From Pseudomonas sp. KBW05 (GTDB taxonomy: Bacteria > Pseudomonadota > Gammaproteobacteria > Pseudomonadales > Pseudomonadaceae): a DNA stretch of 58,033 nucleotides. The stretch is from NCBI RefSeq assembly GCF_003852405.1, contig NZ_QAJM01000006.1:1-58033 (forward strand), in the 5' to 3' direction. Both the position numbers and the translations under genes were made by a program. Positions 1-8,624 of the stretch are shown in pieces (position 1 is the stretch's first letter; every line of letters starts with the position of its first letter). The notes below the pieces were generated by a model that saw only the letters and a program-made list of their open reading frames with translations, did not search any database and was not told the origin of the DNA.

Positions 1-88
1 ATCTGCCGTCAACCGTTAATTTGGTTTTTCTATCAAACAAGCCAAAAAAGCCGAGCTCCCTCTATATAGAAGGACCAAACCAAGATAA

Positions 89-108
89 TTGAGCAATATA
101 TTGCTCAA
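89..108. promoter_or_regulatory. Perfect 20-bp palindrome, candidate operator
   Basis: The sequence TTGAGCAATATATTGCTCAA is a perfect inverted repeat 66 bp before the RhtA-type exporter start. Its length and lack of a T-run after the stem fit a dimeric repressor or activator site (MarR, GntR or LysR type) better than a terminator. The binding protein is not identified and may lie to the left of the window. Confidence 0.45.
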
Positions 109-173
109 CCACAAACAGTTAAGCATCATAGCGCCCACTGCCTCTCTAAATATGACCTCGGACGAACACCCCA

Positions 174-1061
174 ATGACCACCTCCCCCCGCAGCCTGGCC
201 TCGGCATTGTTTCCGGTCGGCCTGCTGTTGATCGCCATGGCGTCTATTCAATCCGGCGCCTCACTGGCCAAAAGCATGTTTCCTATAGTCGGAGCACAGG
301 GCACCACAACCCTGCGTCTGGTTTTCGCCAGCGTGATCATGCTGCTTCTATTGCGGCCATGGCGCGCCAAGCTGACGGCAAAGTCGCTGCGTACCGTGGT
401 CATCTACGGCATCGCGTTGGGCGGCATGAACTTTCTCTTCTATATGTCGCTGCGCACAGTCCCGCTGGGCATCGCCGTAGCGCTAGAATTCACCGGGCCG
501 CTCGCCGTAGCCATCTACGCATCGCGACGAGCCGTCGACTTCCTGTGGATTGGCCTGGCAATCATCGGCCTGCTGCTGTTGATCCCCATGGGAGAGGCCA
601 GCCACGGCATCGACTTGATCGGCGCCGCCTACGCACTGGGCGCCGGCGTCTGCTGGGCACTCTATATCCTGTTCGGGCAAAAAGCCGGCAACGACAACGG
701 CGTCCAGACCGCCGCATTGGGTGTGATGATCGCCGCCTTGTTTATCGCGCCAATCGGTATCGTCCATGCCGGCGCCGCACTGCTCACTCCCGCCCTGATC
801 CCCGTCGCCATCGGCGTTGCCATTCTGTCCACGGCCTTGCCCTACACCCTCGAGATGGTTGCACTGACGCGCCTCCCCGCCCGCACCTTCGGCACCCTCA
901 TGAGTATTGAACCCGCATTCGGCGCACTCTCTGGCCTGTTATTCCTGCAAGAACACCTGTCCCTGGCACAATGGCTGGCCATCACCTGCATCATTCTGGC
1001 CTCCGTCGGTGCCACGCTAACAATGCGTAACGAATCAAAGCCACTGGTTGCGGCAGATTGA
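174..1061 (+). CDS. rhtA: EamA-family exporter, RhtA-like (threonine/homoserine efflux)
   Basis: This 295-residue inner-membrane protein has about ten hydrophobic segments in two EamA repeats (roughly residues 10-140 and 150-285), the usual size for the RhtA branch of the drug/metabolite transporter superfamily. RhtA exports threonine, homoserine and some other amino acids or analogues. The segment around residues 95-110 (VALEFTGPLAVA) and the second-half ALPYTLEMVAL are typical of the RhtA group. It stands alone, with a palindromic candidate operator upstream. The ATG at 174 is followed directly by a plausible N-terminus ahead of the first helix. Substrate is inferred from family only. Confidence 0.82.
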   Translation: MTTSPRSLASALFPVGLLLIAMASIQSGASLAKSMFPIVGAQGTTTLRLVFASVIMLLLLRPWRAKLTAKSLRTVVIYGIALGGMNFLFYMSLRTVPLGIAVALEFTGPLAVAIYASRRAVDFLWIGLAIIGLLLLIPMGEASHGIDLIGAAYALGAGVCWALYILFGQKAGNDNGVQTAALGVMIAALFIAPIGIVHAGAALLTPALIPVAIGVAILSTALPYTLEMVALTRLPARTFGTLMSIEPAFGALSGLLFLQEHLSLAQWLAITCIILASVGATLTMRNESKPLVAAD

Positions 1062-1225
1062 GGCATCTTTGCAGGTAGCTCTGGTATTTGCCGCTCATTT
1101 AGGCCATGTTTAAGCCGTAAACGAATGTCATTCATGGAGATTTTCGACAGGGACAGCGCGAACGCTACACTCGAGAGCGAGTAGAGCCAGCTTCAAGCAT
1201 CGCGAAGCGGCTATTAAGGATAGGA

Positions 1226-1507
1226 ATGAAGCGAATTTTGATACTGTTGATGGTCGTGGCCATTGCTGGCTGTGCCGCGACCACTAAAACAGAAGTAAAA
1301 CGGGGCAAAAAAGGGCTGCACATCAACTGTTCCGGCCTATCGTCTTCTTGGGACCAGTGCTACACCAGCGCTACCAACTCCTGCGGTGCCAAAGGCTACC
1401 GGGTTATCGCCAAGTCCGGTGACAACTCCGAGGAACCAGGGGACTATCCCTTCGGCCTCAACCCTGCCGGCTACACCAGTCGCAGCATGATTGTCATCTG
1501 CAAATAA
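1226..1507 (+). CDS. Small putative lipoprotein
   Basis: This 93-residue protein opens with a signal peptide ending in a lipobox (AIAGC, acylated Cys at residue 16), so it should be a periplasm-facing lipoprotein. The mature part is polar and holds four further cysteines (in NCSGLS, DQCYTS, NSCGAKG and VICK), which could form two disulfides. It resembles small conserved Pseudomonas lipoproteins of unknown function. It has its own short intergenic region, and a GAGCAGTC/GACTGCTC stem-loop follows the stop. No function can be assigned. Confidence 0.7.
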   Translation: MKRILILLMVVAIAGCAATTKTEVKRGKKGLHINCSGLSSSWDQCYTSATNSCGAKGYRVIAKSGDNSEEPGDYPFGLNPAGYTSRSMIVICK

Positions 1508-1513
1508 TCGCCC

Positions 1514-1545
1514 GAGCAGTCACCCTCCGACTGCTCAGATTTAAT
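1514..1545 (+). terminator. Putative intrinsic terminator after the lipoprotein
   Basis: An 8-bp stem GAGCAGTC/GACTGCTC with a 7-nt loop lies just after the lipoprotein stop and is followed by a short T-containing tract (AGATTTAATT). The T-run is weak, so efficiency is uncertain. Confidence 0.5.
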
Positions 1546-1618
1546 TCCTGCGACAAACCCAGCCCTTCGCGGCGCTGCGTCTAGACTCCTGCTCGACTAT
1601 CGAGCCAACGGAGTTCCC

Positions 1619-2350
1619 ATGACGCACAACAAGAAAATCGTATTGGTAGTGGGCGCCGGTGACGCCACCGGCGGCGCCATTGCCAAGCGCTTCGCCCGCG
1701 AAGGCTATGTCGCCTGTGTCACCCGCCGCAGCGCGGACAAATTGCAGCCTCTGGTGGACAGCATCCGATCCGCAGGCGGCGAAGCCCATGGCTTTGCCTG
1801 CGATGCGCGTAAGGAAGATGACGTGATCGCATTGGTCGAACAGATCGAAAGCGCGCTGGGCCCCATTGAAGCGTTCGTCTTCAACATCGGCGCCAACGTC
1901 CCCTGCAGCATCCTCGAAGAAACCGCACGCAAGTACTTCAAGATCTGGGAGATGGCTTGCTTCTCCGGGTTCCTCAATGCGCGCGAAGTCGCCAAGCGCA
2001 TGGTCACCCGCAACCGAGGCACCATCCTGTTCACCGGCGCTACCGCAGGATTACGGGGCGGCGCTGGCTTTGCCGCATTCGCCGGGGCCAAGCACGGCAT
2101 TCGCGCGCTTGCACAGAGCATGGCGAGGGAACTGGGCCCGAGGAATATCCACGTCGCCCATGTGGTGGTCGATGGTGCCATCGACACCGACTTCATTCGC
2201 GACAATTTCCCGCAGAAATACGCCCTCAAGGACCAGGACGGCATTCTCAACCCCGAGCACATTGCCGACAACTATTGGTACCTGCACAGCCAGCCACGTG
2301 ACGCCTGGACGTTCGAACTGGATCTGCGCCCCTGGAATGAACCCTGGTAA
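1619..2350 (+). CDS. SDR-family oxidoreductase with altered active site
   Basis: This 243-residue protein has a Rossmann fold of the short-chain dehydrogenase/reductase type: a glycine-rich nucleotide loop at residues 12-19 (GAGDATGG), and FNIGAN in the position of the usual NNAG motif. The YxxxK catalytic motif reads FAGAK, so Phe154 stands where the catalytic Tyr is expected, with Lys158 kept. The usual catalytic Ser is also not evident (segment TGATAG). Dehydrogenase activity is therefore doubtful. The next gene, 32 bp downstream on the same strand, is a DsbA-fold isomerase-like protein, so the two probably form an operon. The cofactor and substrate are unknown. Confidence 0.8.
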   Translation: MTHNKKIVLVVGAGDATGGAIAKRFAREGYVACVTRRSADKLQPLVDSIRSAGGEAHGFACDARKEDDVIALVEQIESALGPIEAFVFNIGANVPCSILEETARKYFKIWEMACFSGFLNAREVAKRMVTRNRGTILFTGATAGLRGGAGFAAFAGAKHGIRALAQSMARELGPRNIHVAHVVVDGAIDTDFIRDNFPQKYALKDQDGILNPEHIADNYWYLHSQPRDAWTFELDLRPWNEPW

Positions 2351-2382
2351 GCCCCCATAACAATAAGCAGAGAGCATCAGCC

Positions 2383-2976
2383 ATGCGTAAAACCCTGGAG
2401 TTCTTCTTCGACCTCGGCAGCCCCGCCACCTATCTGGCGTATACCCAACTGCCGGCACTGTGCGCCGAAACCGCAGCCCAACTGGTGTACCAGCCAATGT
2501 TGTTGGGCGGAGTCTTCAAGGCCACCGGCAATGCGTCCCCCATCAGCGTCCCTGCAAAGGGCCGCTACATGTTTGACGATCTGGCGCGTTACGCCCAGCG
2601 CTATCAGGTCACGCTCAAGTTCAACCCGCACTTCCCGATCAACACCCTGATGTTGATGCGTGCTGTCACCGGTATCCAAATGCGTCAGCCTGAACGTTTC
2701 GACGATTTTGTCGATTGCCTGTTCCGCGCCCTCTGGGTAGACGGCCTTGACCTGGGCGATCCCGCCGTCATAACCAAAGTACTCACCGAGCACGGCTTTG
2801 ATCCGGGCGAAGTCCTGGCCCTCGCCAATGATGAAAGCGTAAAAACCGCCCTCAAGGACAAGACCGAACAAGCCGTGCAACGCGGCGTGTTCGGCGCACC
2901 CAGCCTGTTTGTAGGCAATCAGCTGTTCTTCGGTCAGGACCGTCTGGAGTTTGTGCGCGAAGCCTTGCTCAAATAG
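2383..2976 (+). CDS. 2-hydroxychromene-2-carboxylate isomerase-like, DsbA/GST-kappa fold
   Basis: This 197-residue protein has the thioredoxin/DsbA-like layout of the NahD/GST-kappa family. The N-terminal strand FFFDLGSPATYLAY places Ser in the position of the glutathione-activating Ser of NahD, and the C-terminal GAPSLFVGNQLFFGQDRLEFV is the conserved cis-Pro segment of the family. Family members isomerise hydroxychromene carboxylates in naphthalene breakdown or act as kappa-class glutathione transferases. No aromatic catabolic genes surround it, so the actual substrate is open. It follows the SDR gene closely. Its last 8 bp overlap the 3' end of the convergent aminopeptidase gene. Confidence 0.8.
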   Translation: MRKTLEFFFDLGSPATYLAYTQLPALCAETAAQLVYQPMLLGGVFKATGNASPISVPAKGRYMFDDLARYAQRYQVTLKFNPHFPINTLMLMRAVTGIQMRQPERFDDFVDCLFRALWVDGLDLGDPAVITKVLTEHGFDPGEVLALANDESVKTALKDKTEQAVQRGVFGAPSLFVGNQLFFGQDRLEFVREALLK

Positions 2977-4777
2977 CCGCCGTACGCACCTGCAACCACT
3001 CAAGCGCAGCGCCACTGAGCAACGGGCTCAGGCGCTCGCGCACTTCGGCGTGGTAAGCGTTGAACCACTCGCGCTCGTCCGCCGTCAGCAGCGACGGCTC
3101 CAGGCAGCGTGTGTCGATCGGGCACAAGGTCAGGGTTTCAAACTTGAGGAACTCACCAAACTCGGTCTTGCCCGCTTCGCGGTTCAAGACCAGGTTCTCG
3201 ATACGCACGCCCCAACGTCCCGGGCGATAAGTACCCGGCTCGATCGACGTGATCATGCCCGGCTGCATCGCCGTTTGCGGCGCGGCCACGGCCTGGTAGG
3301 CGATTACCTGTGGGCCTTCATGGACATTGAGGAAATAACCTACACCGTGGCCTGTACCGTGGCCGTAGTCCACACCCTCGGCCCAGATCGGCGCGCGGGC
3401 GATGGCGTCCAGCAATGGTGACAGGATGCCCTTGGGGAAATGCGCACGGGACAGGGCAATCACCCCCTTGAGCACCCGCGTGCAATCGCGCTTCTGCTCG
3501 TCACTCGGCGTACCGATCGGCACCATCCGCGTGATGTCCGTGGTACCGCCCAGGTACTGGCCACCCGAGTCGATCAGCAACAACCCATCACCTTCGATCA
3601 GCGCATGCTCTTCTTCGGTGGCGTGGTAGTGCGGCATCGCCCCGTTGGCGTTGTACGCAGCGATGGTATTGAAACTCAGCGACACATAACCCGGACGACG
3701 GGTACGCGCGGCGGTCAGGTGCTCATCGATGGTCAGCTCGGTGATGCGTTCGCGGCCCAACGCACTGTCCAGCCAGGTAAAAAACTCACACAACGCCGCG
3801 CCGTCCTGCTCCATGGCCTGACGGATATGTTCCGCGTCCGCCAGGCTTTTGCGCGATTTGGCCAGAGTGGTCGGGTTCAGCCCTTCCAGGAGCTTGACGC
3901 CGGTATCAAGGTTCTCCAGCAAGCCCGCCGTGACGCGCGCCGGATCGATCTGCACACTGGCTCCCGCTGGCACCGCGCGCAATGCATCGGCCACTTCGTT
4001 GTAATCACGCAGGGTGACGCCGTCCTGCTCCAGCACCGCGCGCAACGCTGCATCGACTTTGCTCAGTGCCACAAACAACGTGGCCTGCTCTTGATTGATC
4101 AACGCAAAGGACACAAACACCGGGTTGAACGACACATCGGCGCCACGCAGGTTGAACAGCCACGCGATGTCATCCAGGGTGGCGATAAAGTGCCAGTCGG
4201 CGCCCTTCTCTTTCAAGCTGGCGCGCAGTGCGGCGAGCTTCTCGCCACGGCTGACAGTGGCCTGCGGCGGCAGGTGTTGATAGATCGGCTGGTTCGGTAA
4301 CGTCGGGCGGTCTTGCCAGACCTCGTTCAGCAGGTCGATATCGGTACGCAGGCGTGCGCCACGTTCCCCGAGTTTGCCACCGAGCGTACGCGCTGAAGCC
4401 ACGGCCATTACCGCGCCATCCACTGCCACCACACCACCTTCCGGTGTTTGCTCGGCCAGCCATTCCAGCGGCCCAGGTTGGCCCGGCTGCAGCTTCACCA
4501 ACTCGATACCGCTGCCCTTGAGTTCCTTGGTTGCCTGTTCCCAATAGCGGCTATCTGCCCATACCCCGGCGAAATCTGCAGTGACAATCAGCGTACCCAC
4601 CGAACCATGAAACCCCGACAACCATTGCCGCCCCTGCCAGTAGCCCGGCAAATACTCGGACAAGTGCGGGTCGGCTGACGGTACCAGCAAGGCATGAATG
4701 CCCTCGCGGCGCATCAGTTCGCGGGTCTGCGCCAGGCGCTGGGGAACCGTTCCATGGGTCAAGGGCTGCGTACTCAT
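2969..4777 (-). CDS. Xaa-Pro aminopeptidase (three-domain aminopeptidase P)
   Basis: The 602-residue cytosolic protein removes N-terminal residues that precede proline. It has two creatinase-like N-terminal domains (about residues 15-310) and a pita-bread metallopeptidase domain (about 315-540), followed by the C-terminal extension of the XPNPEP1-like M24B subgroup. All five metal ligands are visible in order: Asp in LLLIDSGGQY, Asp in GTTDITRM, His in GHGTGHGVG, Glu in SIEPGTY and Glu in RIENLVL. The ATG at 4777 follows a good AGGAGA ribosome site. This is longer than E. coli PepP. It probably follows the cysteine desulfurase in one transcript (49-bp gap). Confidence 0.9.
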   Translation of the reverse strand: MSTQPLTHGTVPQRLAQTRELMRREGIHALLVPSADPHLSEYLPGYWQGRQWLSGFHGSVGTLIVTADFAGVWADSRYWEQATKELKGSGIELVKLQPGQPGPLEWLAEQTPEGGVVAVDGAVMAVASARTLGGKLGERGARLRTDIDLLNEVWQDRPTLPNQPIYQHLPPQATVSRGEKLAALRASLKEKGADWHFIATLDDIAWLFNLRGADVSFNPVFVSFALINQEQATLFVALSKVDAALRAVLEQDGVTLRDYNEVADALRAVPAGASVQIDPARVTAGLLENLDTGVKLLEGLNPTTLAKSRKSLADAEHIRQAMEQDGAALCEFFTWLDSALGRERITELTIDEHLTAARTRRPGYVSLSFNTIAAYNANGAMPHYHATEEEHALIEGDGLLLIDSGGQYLGGTTDITRMVPIGTPSDEQKRDCTRVLKGVIALSRAHFPKGILSPLLDAIARAPIWAEGVDYGHGTGHGVGYFLNVHEGPQVIAYQAVAAPQTAMQPGMITSIEPGTYRPGRWGVRIENLVLNREAGKTEFGEFLKFETLTLCPIDTRCLEPSLLTADEREWFNAYHAEVRERLSPLLSGAALEWLQVRTAAI

Positions 4778-4826
4778 TGTGTCTCCTGCTAACCACGAAT
4801 AATTATTATGTGTTGCGAAAAATGGA

Positions 4827-5987
4827 TCAGACCGCCCAGAACGCCGGTGCGCTGGCCAGTGCCGCCTTGATCAACTGCGCGGCCTGGTCGATATCCTGCT
4901 CGGTGGTAAACCGGCCCAGGCTCAAGCGAATGGTACGGCCGGCGCTACGCGCGTCATGCCCCAACGCCAGCAGCACGTGGGACGGTGCATTGCTTGCCGA
5001 ATTACACGCCGAGGTCGCCGAAAACGCCAGACCTGCGCTCAACGCCGCGGCATTGAATTCGCCCTCACCGAAAGTGAGGCTCAGAGTATGGGGAATCCGC
5101 TGTGTCGCGCTGCCATTGAGGCGCACACCCGCAACGCCTTCCAATTGATCCAGCAGGCGCTGGCGCAAGGCCACGATGACAGCCTTCTCTTCAGCGAATG
5201 ACGCCGCCGCCAAGGCGAACGCCGTACCCATGCCGGCAATCTGATGGGTCGCCAGGGTACCGGAGCGCAAACCGCCTTCGTGACCGCCGCCGTGGATCTG
5301 CGCCAACACCTTCTGCTGCGCCCGCGGCCCGACGTACAACGCGCCAATGCCCTTGGGGCCGTACAGTTTGTGCGCGGAAAACGACATCAAATCCACCGGC
5401 CATTGCGCCAGGTCGATTGCCACCTTGCCGGCCCCTTGCGCTGCATCCACATGCAACAACGCGCCATGCTCACGCACCCGCGCGCCAATGCCCGGAATGT
5501 CGTTGAGGGTGCCCAACTCGTTGTTCACCAGCATCAACGACACCAGGAAGGTGTCTTCACGCAACGCTTCGCTCACCGCGTCGGCAGTGATCAGCCCATC
5601 GGCGTCCGGCACCAGGTAAGTCACGGCTACGCCGGCTTCCTGCAGTTGCCGCGCGGTGTCCAGCGTGGCCTTGTGCTCGATCTGGCTGGTGATGATATGC
5701 CCACCCGCCACGCCACGCGCCTGGGCCACGCCCTTGATGGCAAGGTTGTTGGATTCGGTGGCGCCGGACGTCCAGACGATCTGCTCAGCCTGGGCGCCCA
5801 CCAGCTCGGCCACCTGGCGGCGCGCCTGTTCAACCGTTTGCCGGGCCGCTTGGCCGAACGCGTGGGAACTGGACGCAGGGTTGCCGAAATTGGCGTTGAA
5901 ACCCAGACACTCAACCATGACGTGGATGACCCGCTCATCCACCGGCGTGGTGGCGGCGTAGTCGAAATACAACGGACGTTTATTCAT
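4827..5987 (-). CDS. Cysteine desulfurase, IscS/NifS type
   Basis: The 386-residue PLP enzyme converts cysteine to alanine and a protein-bound persulfide used for Fe-S clusters or other thio-cofactors. The N-terminus YFDYAATTPVD, the SFSAHKLYGPKG segment with the PLP lysine, and the active-site loop SACNSAS with Cys328 match class I desulfurases; Cys328 has the same number as in E. coli IscS. A longer reading frame exists upstream (to 6038), but MNKRPLYFDY at 5987 is the natural start. No iscR, iscU, hscA or fdx genes lie nearby, so this is an isolated copy, probably extra to the housekeeping isc operon. Confidence 0.9.
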   Translation of the reverse strand: MNKRPLYFDYAATTPVDERVIHVMVECLGFNANFGNPASSSHAFGQAARQTVEQARRQVAELVGAQAEQIVWTSGATESNNLAIKGVAQARGVAGGHIITSQIEHKATLDTARQLQEAGVAVTYLVPDADGLITADAVSEALREDTFLVSLMLVNNELGTLNDIPGIGARVREHGALLHVDAAQGAGKVAIDLAQWPVDLMSFSAHKLYGPKGIGALYVGPRAQQKVLAQIHGGGHEGGLRSGTLATHQIAGMGTAFALAAASFAEEKAVIVALRQRLLDQLEGVAGVRLNGSATQRIPHTLSLTFGEGEFNAAALSAGLAFSATSACNSASNAPSHVLLALGHDARSAGRTIRLSLGRFTTEQDIDQAAQLIKAALASAPAFWAV

Positions 5988-6163
5988 GACGTTAAAGACT
6001 CGCAGAGCAGGTTCCCGAGAGCAGCGTCTCAGGGGCATCGACCGGGACAGAGGTCGTCAGGTTTAACCGATCGAATGCCATTAAAAAAGGACCACTTTAG
6101 GTAAATGTGCGTAGGAACGCTCCTGAAATTCAGCTTAACAGGCTGAAGTCGCGCCATGGAAAA

Positions 6164-6200
6164 CAAAAAGCCCGAGGTTTCTTAAAGAAATCCTCGGGCT
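6164..6200 (-). terminator. Intrinsic terminator of the lipoprotein gene
   Basis: On the minus strand a long hairpin (AGCCCGAGG arm, then a TTTCTT/AAGAAA inner stem) ends in AGCCCGAGG/CCTCGGGCT pairing and runs into a TTTTTG tract. It lies 20 bp after the stop of the minus-strand lipoprotein gene. Confidence 0.8.
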
Positions 6201-6220
6201 CTTCACTGCCACCACCGCAC

Positions 6221-6490
6221 TCAACTAGGCCGACCATGCAGGGTCACGCTGCGTTCGGCGTTCATCTCGCCCCTGCGATCAAAGCCGAACGGCTTCTGTG
6301 GCTGGCCAGTCAGCGCGGCGCGCTGCTGTTGGTATTCATCAAATGACAAACCACGACGGCTCAACGCTTCCAGCGCCAACTGTTTGCTTTCCTCTGCCGA
6401 GTACGGGCGCAACTCGGGGGACGGATGGGTCGCACATCCAGTGAGGACGGCAGTGACAAGCAACAAGCAAACAGCAAGGAATCGGTTCAT
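6221..6490 (-). CDS. Small putative lipoprotein
   Basis: This 89-residue protein has a hydrophobic signal peptide and a lipobox (VLTGC, acylated Cys at residue 19). The mature part is a short, charged, mostly helical sequence rich in Gln, Glu and Arg (YSAEESKQLALEALSRRG, FDEYQQQR). It resembles conserved Pseudomonas lipoproteins with no known role. It is a single-gene unit with a clear terminator. Nothing further can be said of its function. Confidence 0.7.
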   Translation of the reverse strand: MNRFLAVCLLLVTAVLTGCATHPSPELRPYSAEESKQLALEALSRRGLSFDEYQQQRAALTGQPQKPFGFDRRGEMNAERSVTLHGRPS

Positions 6491-6719
6491 GGCGGCGGCT
6501 CTGCGAAGTGGGTTTCAGTCAATGAACACAGGCTACTCCCGCGCCTTCGCAGTGAAAAATCACCTCCCGTGATAGTCGCTATCAGCCATCGAGGCACCTT
6601 CAATCGTCGGCCCTTTATATTTCTTTATGATCTATAAATATGGAAATACGTTCATTTACGGAATAAACCTAACCCTCTATAAATGGCCACACACCAAACC
6701 GGAACTGTTCGCCACGCAA

Positions 6720-6737
6720 CTGTTGCCCAGGCAACAG
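6720..6737. promoter_or_regulatory. Candidate upstream activator site for the msu operon
   Basis: CTGTTGCCCAGGCAACAG is a perfect inverted repeat (8-bp arms, 2-bp centre) about 85 bp upstream of the -24 element. A further GGCAACA half-site lies near 6759. The position and symmetry fit a sigma-54 enhancer-binding-protein site, possibly for the activator encoded at the end of the operon. Confidence 0.5.
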
Positions 6738-6821
6738 CCATTCAACAATTCATCAGGCAGGCAACACCCGCTGGTTTCAGCTACGAGCCCACAGCCCACG
6801 CCAATCAAGGCCCGCAGCCAT

Positions 6822-6837
6822 TGGTACAGCTCTTGCT
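6822..6837 (+). promoter_or_regulatory. Sigma-54 (-24/-12) promoter of msuEDC
   Basis: TGGTACAGCTCTTGCT matches the TGGCAC-N5-TTGCT consensus at all but one position, with the required 10 bp between the invariant GG and GC. It lies 51 bp before the msuE start. The operon ends in a sigma-54 activator gene, which supports the assignment. Confidence 0.8.
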
Positions 6838-6888
6838 CAACACGTTGCACCTACTTGCTACGAACCCCTGTTGAAAAAGGAACTGTTC

Positions 6889-7452
6889 ATGACCCGTCCC
6901 CTGAATGTCGTTGCCCTCTCCGGCGGAACCTGGCGCCCGTCCCGGACCCTCGTATTGACCCAAGCGGTGCTGGCTGAACTGGCCACCTTGCTACCGATCC
7001 AGACCACCTTGATCGAACTGGGCGACATTGCCCGGCCATTAGGCGGCGCCCTTTCCCGCGAGGAATTACCCGCCGACGTCGAAACGCAACTGTTGGCCAT
7101 CGAACAGGCCGACCTGCTGATCGTCGCCGCGCCGGTCTATCGCGGTTCCTATCCTGGGCTGCTCAAGCATCTGTTCGACCTGGTCGGCCTCAACGCACTG
7201 ATCAACACCCCGGTGCTGTTGGCTGCGACCGGCGGTAGCGAACGCCACGCTTTGGTCCTCGATCACCAACTGCGCCCACTGTTCAGCTTCTTCCAGGCAC
7301 TGACCTTGCCGATCGGCGTGTATGCCACCGAAGCCGATTTCACCGATTACCACATAACCAGTGAGCCTTTGAAGGGCCGTATCCGCCTTGCGGCAGAACG
7401 CGCTGCACCGTTGTTTACAGCGCACTCCCCCTCTCTGCTGAAAATCGCCTAA
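6889..7452 (+). CDS. msuE: NAD(P)H-dependent FMN reductase of the methanesulfonate system
   Basis: This 187-residue flavodoxin-like reductase supplies reduced FMN to the two-component monooxygenases encoded next to it. The N-terminal VVALSGGTWRPSRT loop binds FMN phosphate and VAAPVYRGSYPGLLKHLFDL is the signature of the SsuE/MsuE family. A TTG-started frame reaches 6871, but ATG 6889 follows an AAGGA site at the right distance. It is the first gene of the unit msuE-msuD-msuC-regulator, behind a sigma-54 promoter. SsuE is the close alternative, but the absence of ssuABC transporter genes and the presence of MsuC favour MsuE. Confidence 0.85.
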   Translation: MTRPLNVVALSGGTWRPSRTLVLTQAVLAELATLLPIQTTLIELGDIARPLGGALSREELPADVETQLLAIEQADLLIVAAPVYRGSYPGLLKHLFDLVGLNALINTPVLLAATGGSERHALVLDHQLRPLFSFFQALTLPIGVYATEADFTDYHITSEPLKGRIRLAAERAAPLFTAHSPSLLKIA

Positions 7453-7461
7453 GGATTTGTC

Positions 7462-8604
7462 ATGGATGTTTTCTGGTTTCTGCCGACCCACGGCGACGGT
7501 CATTACCTGGGCACCACACAGGGTGCACGGCCGGTCACCCTCAACTACCTGAAGCAAGTCGCGCAAGCCGCTGACAGCCTCGGTTACTACGGCGTGCTGA
7601 TTCCTACCGGACGCTCGTGCGAAGACTCCTGGGTCATCGCCTCGGCGCTGGTGCCGCTCACCGAACGCCTGCGCTACCTGGTGGCGATCCGTCCGGGCAT
7701 CATTTCGCCGACCGTCTCGGCACGCATGGCCGCGACCCTGGACCGCCTGTCCAACGGTCGCCTGCTGATCAACGTGGTCACCGGCGGCGACCCCGACGAA
7801 AACCGTGGCGACGGCAGTTTCCTCGACCACAGCGAACGCTACGAAGTCTCCGACGAATTCCTCAAGATCTGGCGCCGCGTGTTGCAGGGCGAATCGGTAG
7901 ATTTCGAAGGCAAACACCTGCGGGTGCAGAACGCCAAGGCCCTTTACCCACCGGTGCAGAAGCCGTATCCGCCGCTGTACTTCGGCGGTTCCTCAGACGC
8001 CGCCCACGACCTCGCCGCCGAACAGGTGGATGTGTACCTGACCTGGGGCGAGCCGCCCGCCGCCGTCGCAGAAAAACTCGCCGATGTGCGTGAGCGCGCC
8101 GCCCGCCATGGCCGCACCGTTAAGTTCGGCATTCGCCTGCACGTGATCGTGCGCGAGACCGAGGAAGACGCCTGGAAAGCCGCCGACAAACTGATCGAAC
8201 ACATCAGCGATGAAACCATCGCCGCCGCGCAAAAGTCCTTCTCGCGTTTTGACTCCGAAGGCCAGCGCCGCATGGCCGCGCTGCATGACGGGCGCCGCGA
8301 CAACCTGGAGATCGCCCCCAACCTGTGGGCCGGTGTCGGCCTGGTGCGCGGCGGCGCCGGCACCGCGCTGGTGGGCAACCCGCAGCAAGTGGCCGCGCGC
8401 ATCAAGGAATACGCGGACCTGGGGATCGAGAGCTTCATTTTCTCCGGCTACCCGCACCTGGAAGAGGCCTATCGCTTTGCCGAGTTGGTGTTCCCACTGT
8501 TGCCGGAGCCGTACGCCAGCCTGGCCGGGCGCGGTATCACCAACCTCACCGGGCCGTTTGGCGAAATGATTGCCAACGATGTGTTGCCCACGACAAAGGC
8601 CTGA
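7462..8604 (+). CDS. msuD: FMNH2-dependent methanesulfonate/alkanesulfonate monooxygenase
   Basis: The 380-residue TIM-barrel enzyme of the bacterial luciferase superfamily uses FMNH2 and oxygen to cleave C-S bonds of short alkanesulfonates, releasing sulfite. The start [18 protein letters not shown], the [16 protein letters not shown] segment and [12 protein letters not shown] are hallmark stretches of the SsuD/MsuD group. It lies 9 bp after msuE. In family terms MsuD prefers methanesulfonate produced by MsuC from methanesulfinate. A REP pair follows it inside the operon. Confidence 0.87.
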   Translation: MDVFWFLPTHGDGHYLGTTQGARPVTLNYLKQVAQAADSLGYYGVLIPTGRSCEDSWVIASALVPLTERLRYLVAIRPGIISPTVSARMAATLDRLSNGRLLINVVTGGDPDENRGDGSFLDHSERYEVSDEFLKIWRRVLQGESVDFEGKHLRVQNAKALYPPVQKPYPPLYFGGSSDAAHDLAAEQVDVYLTWGEPPAAVAEKLADVRERAARHGRTVKFGIRLHVIVRETEEDAWKAADKLIEHISDETIAAAQKSFSRFDSEGQRRMAALHDGRRDNLEIAPNLWAGVGLVRGGAGTALVGNPQQVAARIKEYADLGIESFIFSGYPHLEEAYRFAELVFPLLPEPYASLAGRGITNLTGPFGEMIANDVLPTTKA

Positions 8605-8624
8605 GTGCAATGAGATCGGCTTTA

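Noticed and set aside
89-910. Long plus-strand frame overlapping the exporter gene
   Set aside because: Its translation is rich in Arg/His with no domain, and it is the +1 shadow of the well-supported EamA gene.
6889-8604. ssuE-ssuD alkanesulfonate operon
   Set aside because: The SsuABC transporter genes and ssuF are missing, and an msuC-type gene plus a sigma-54 activator follow.
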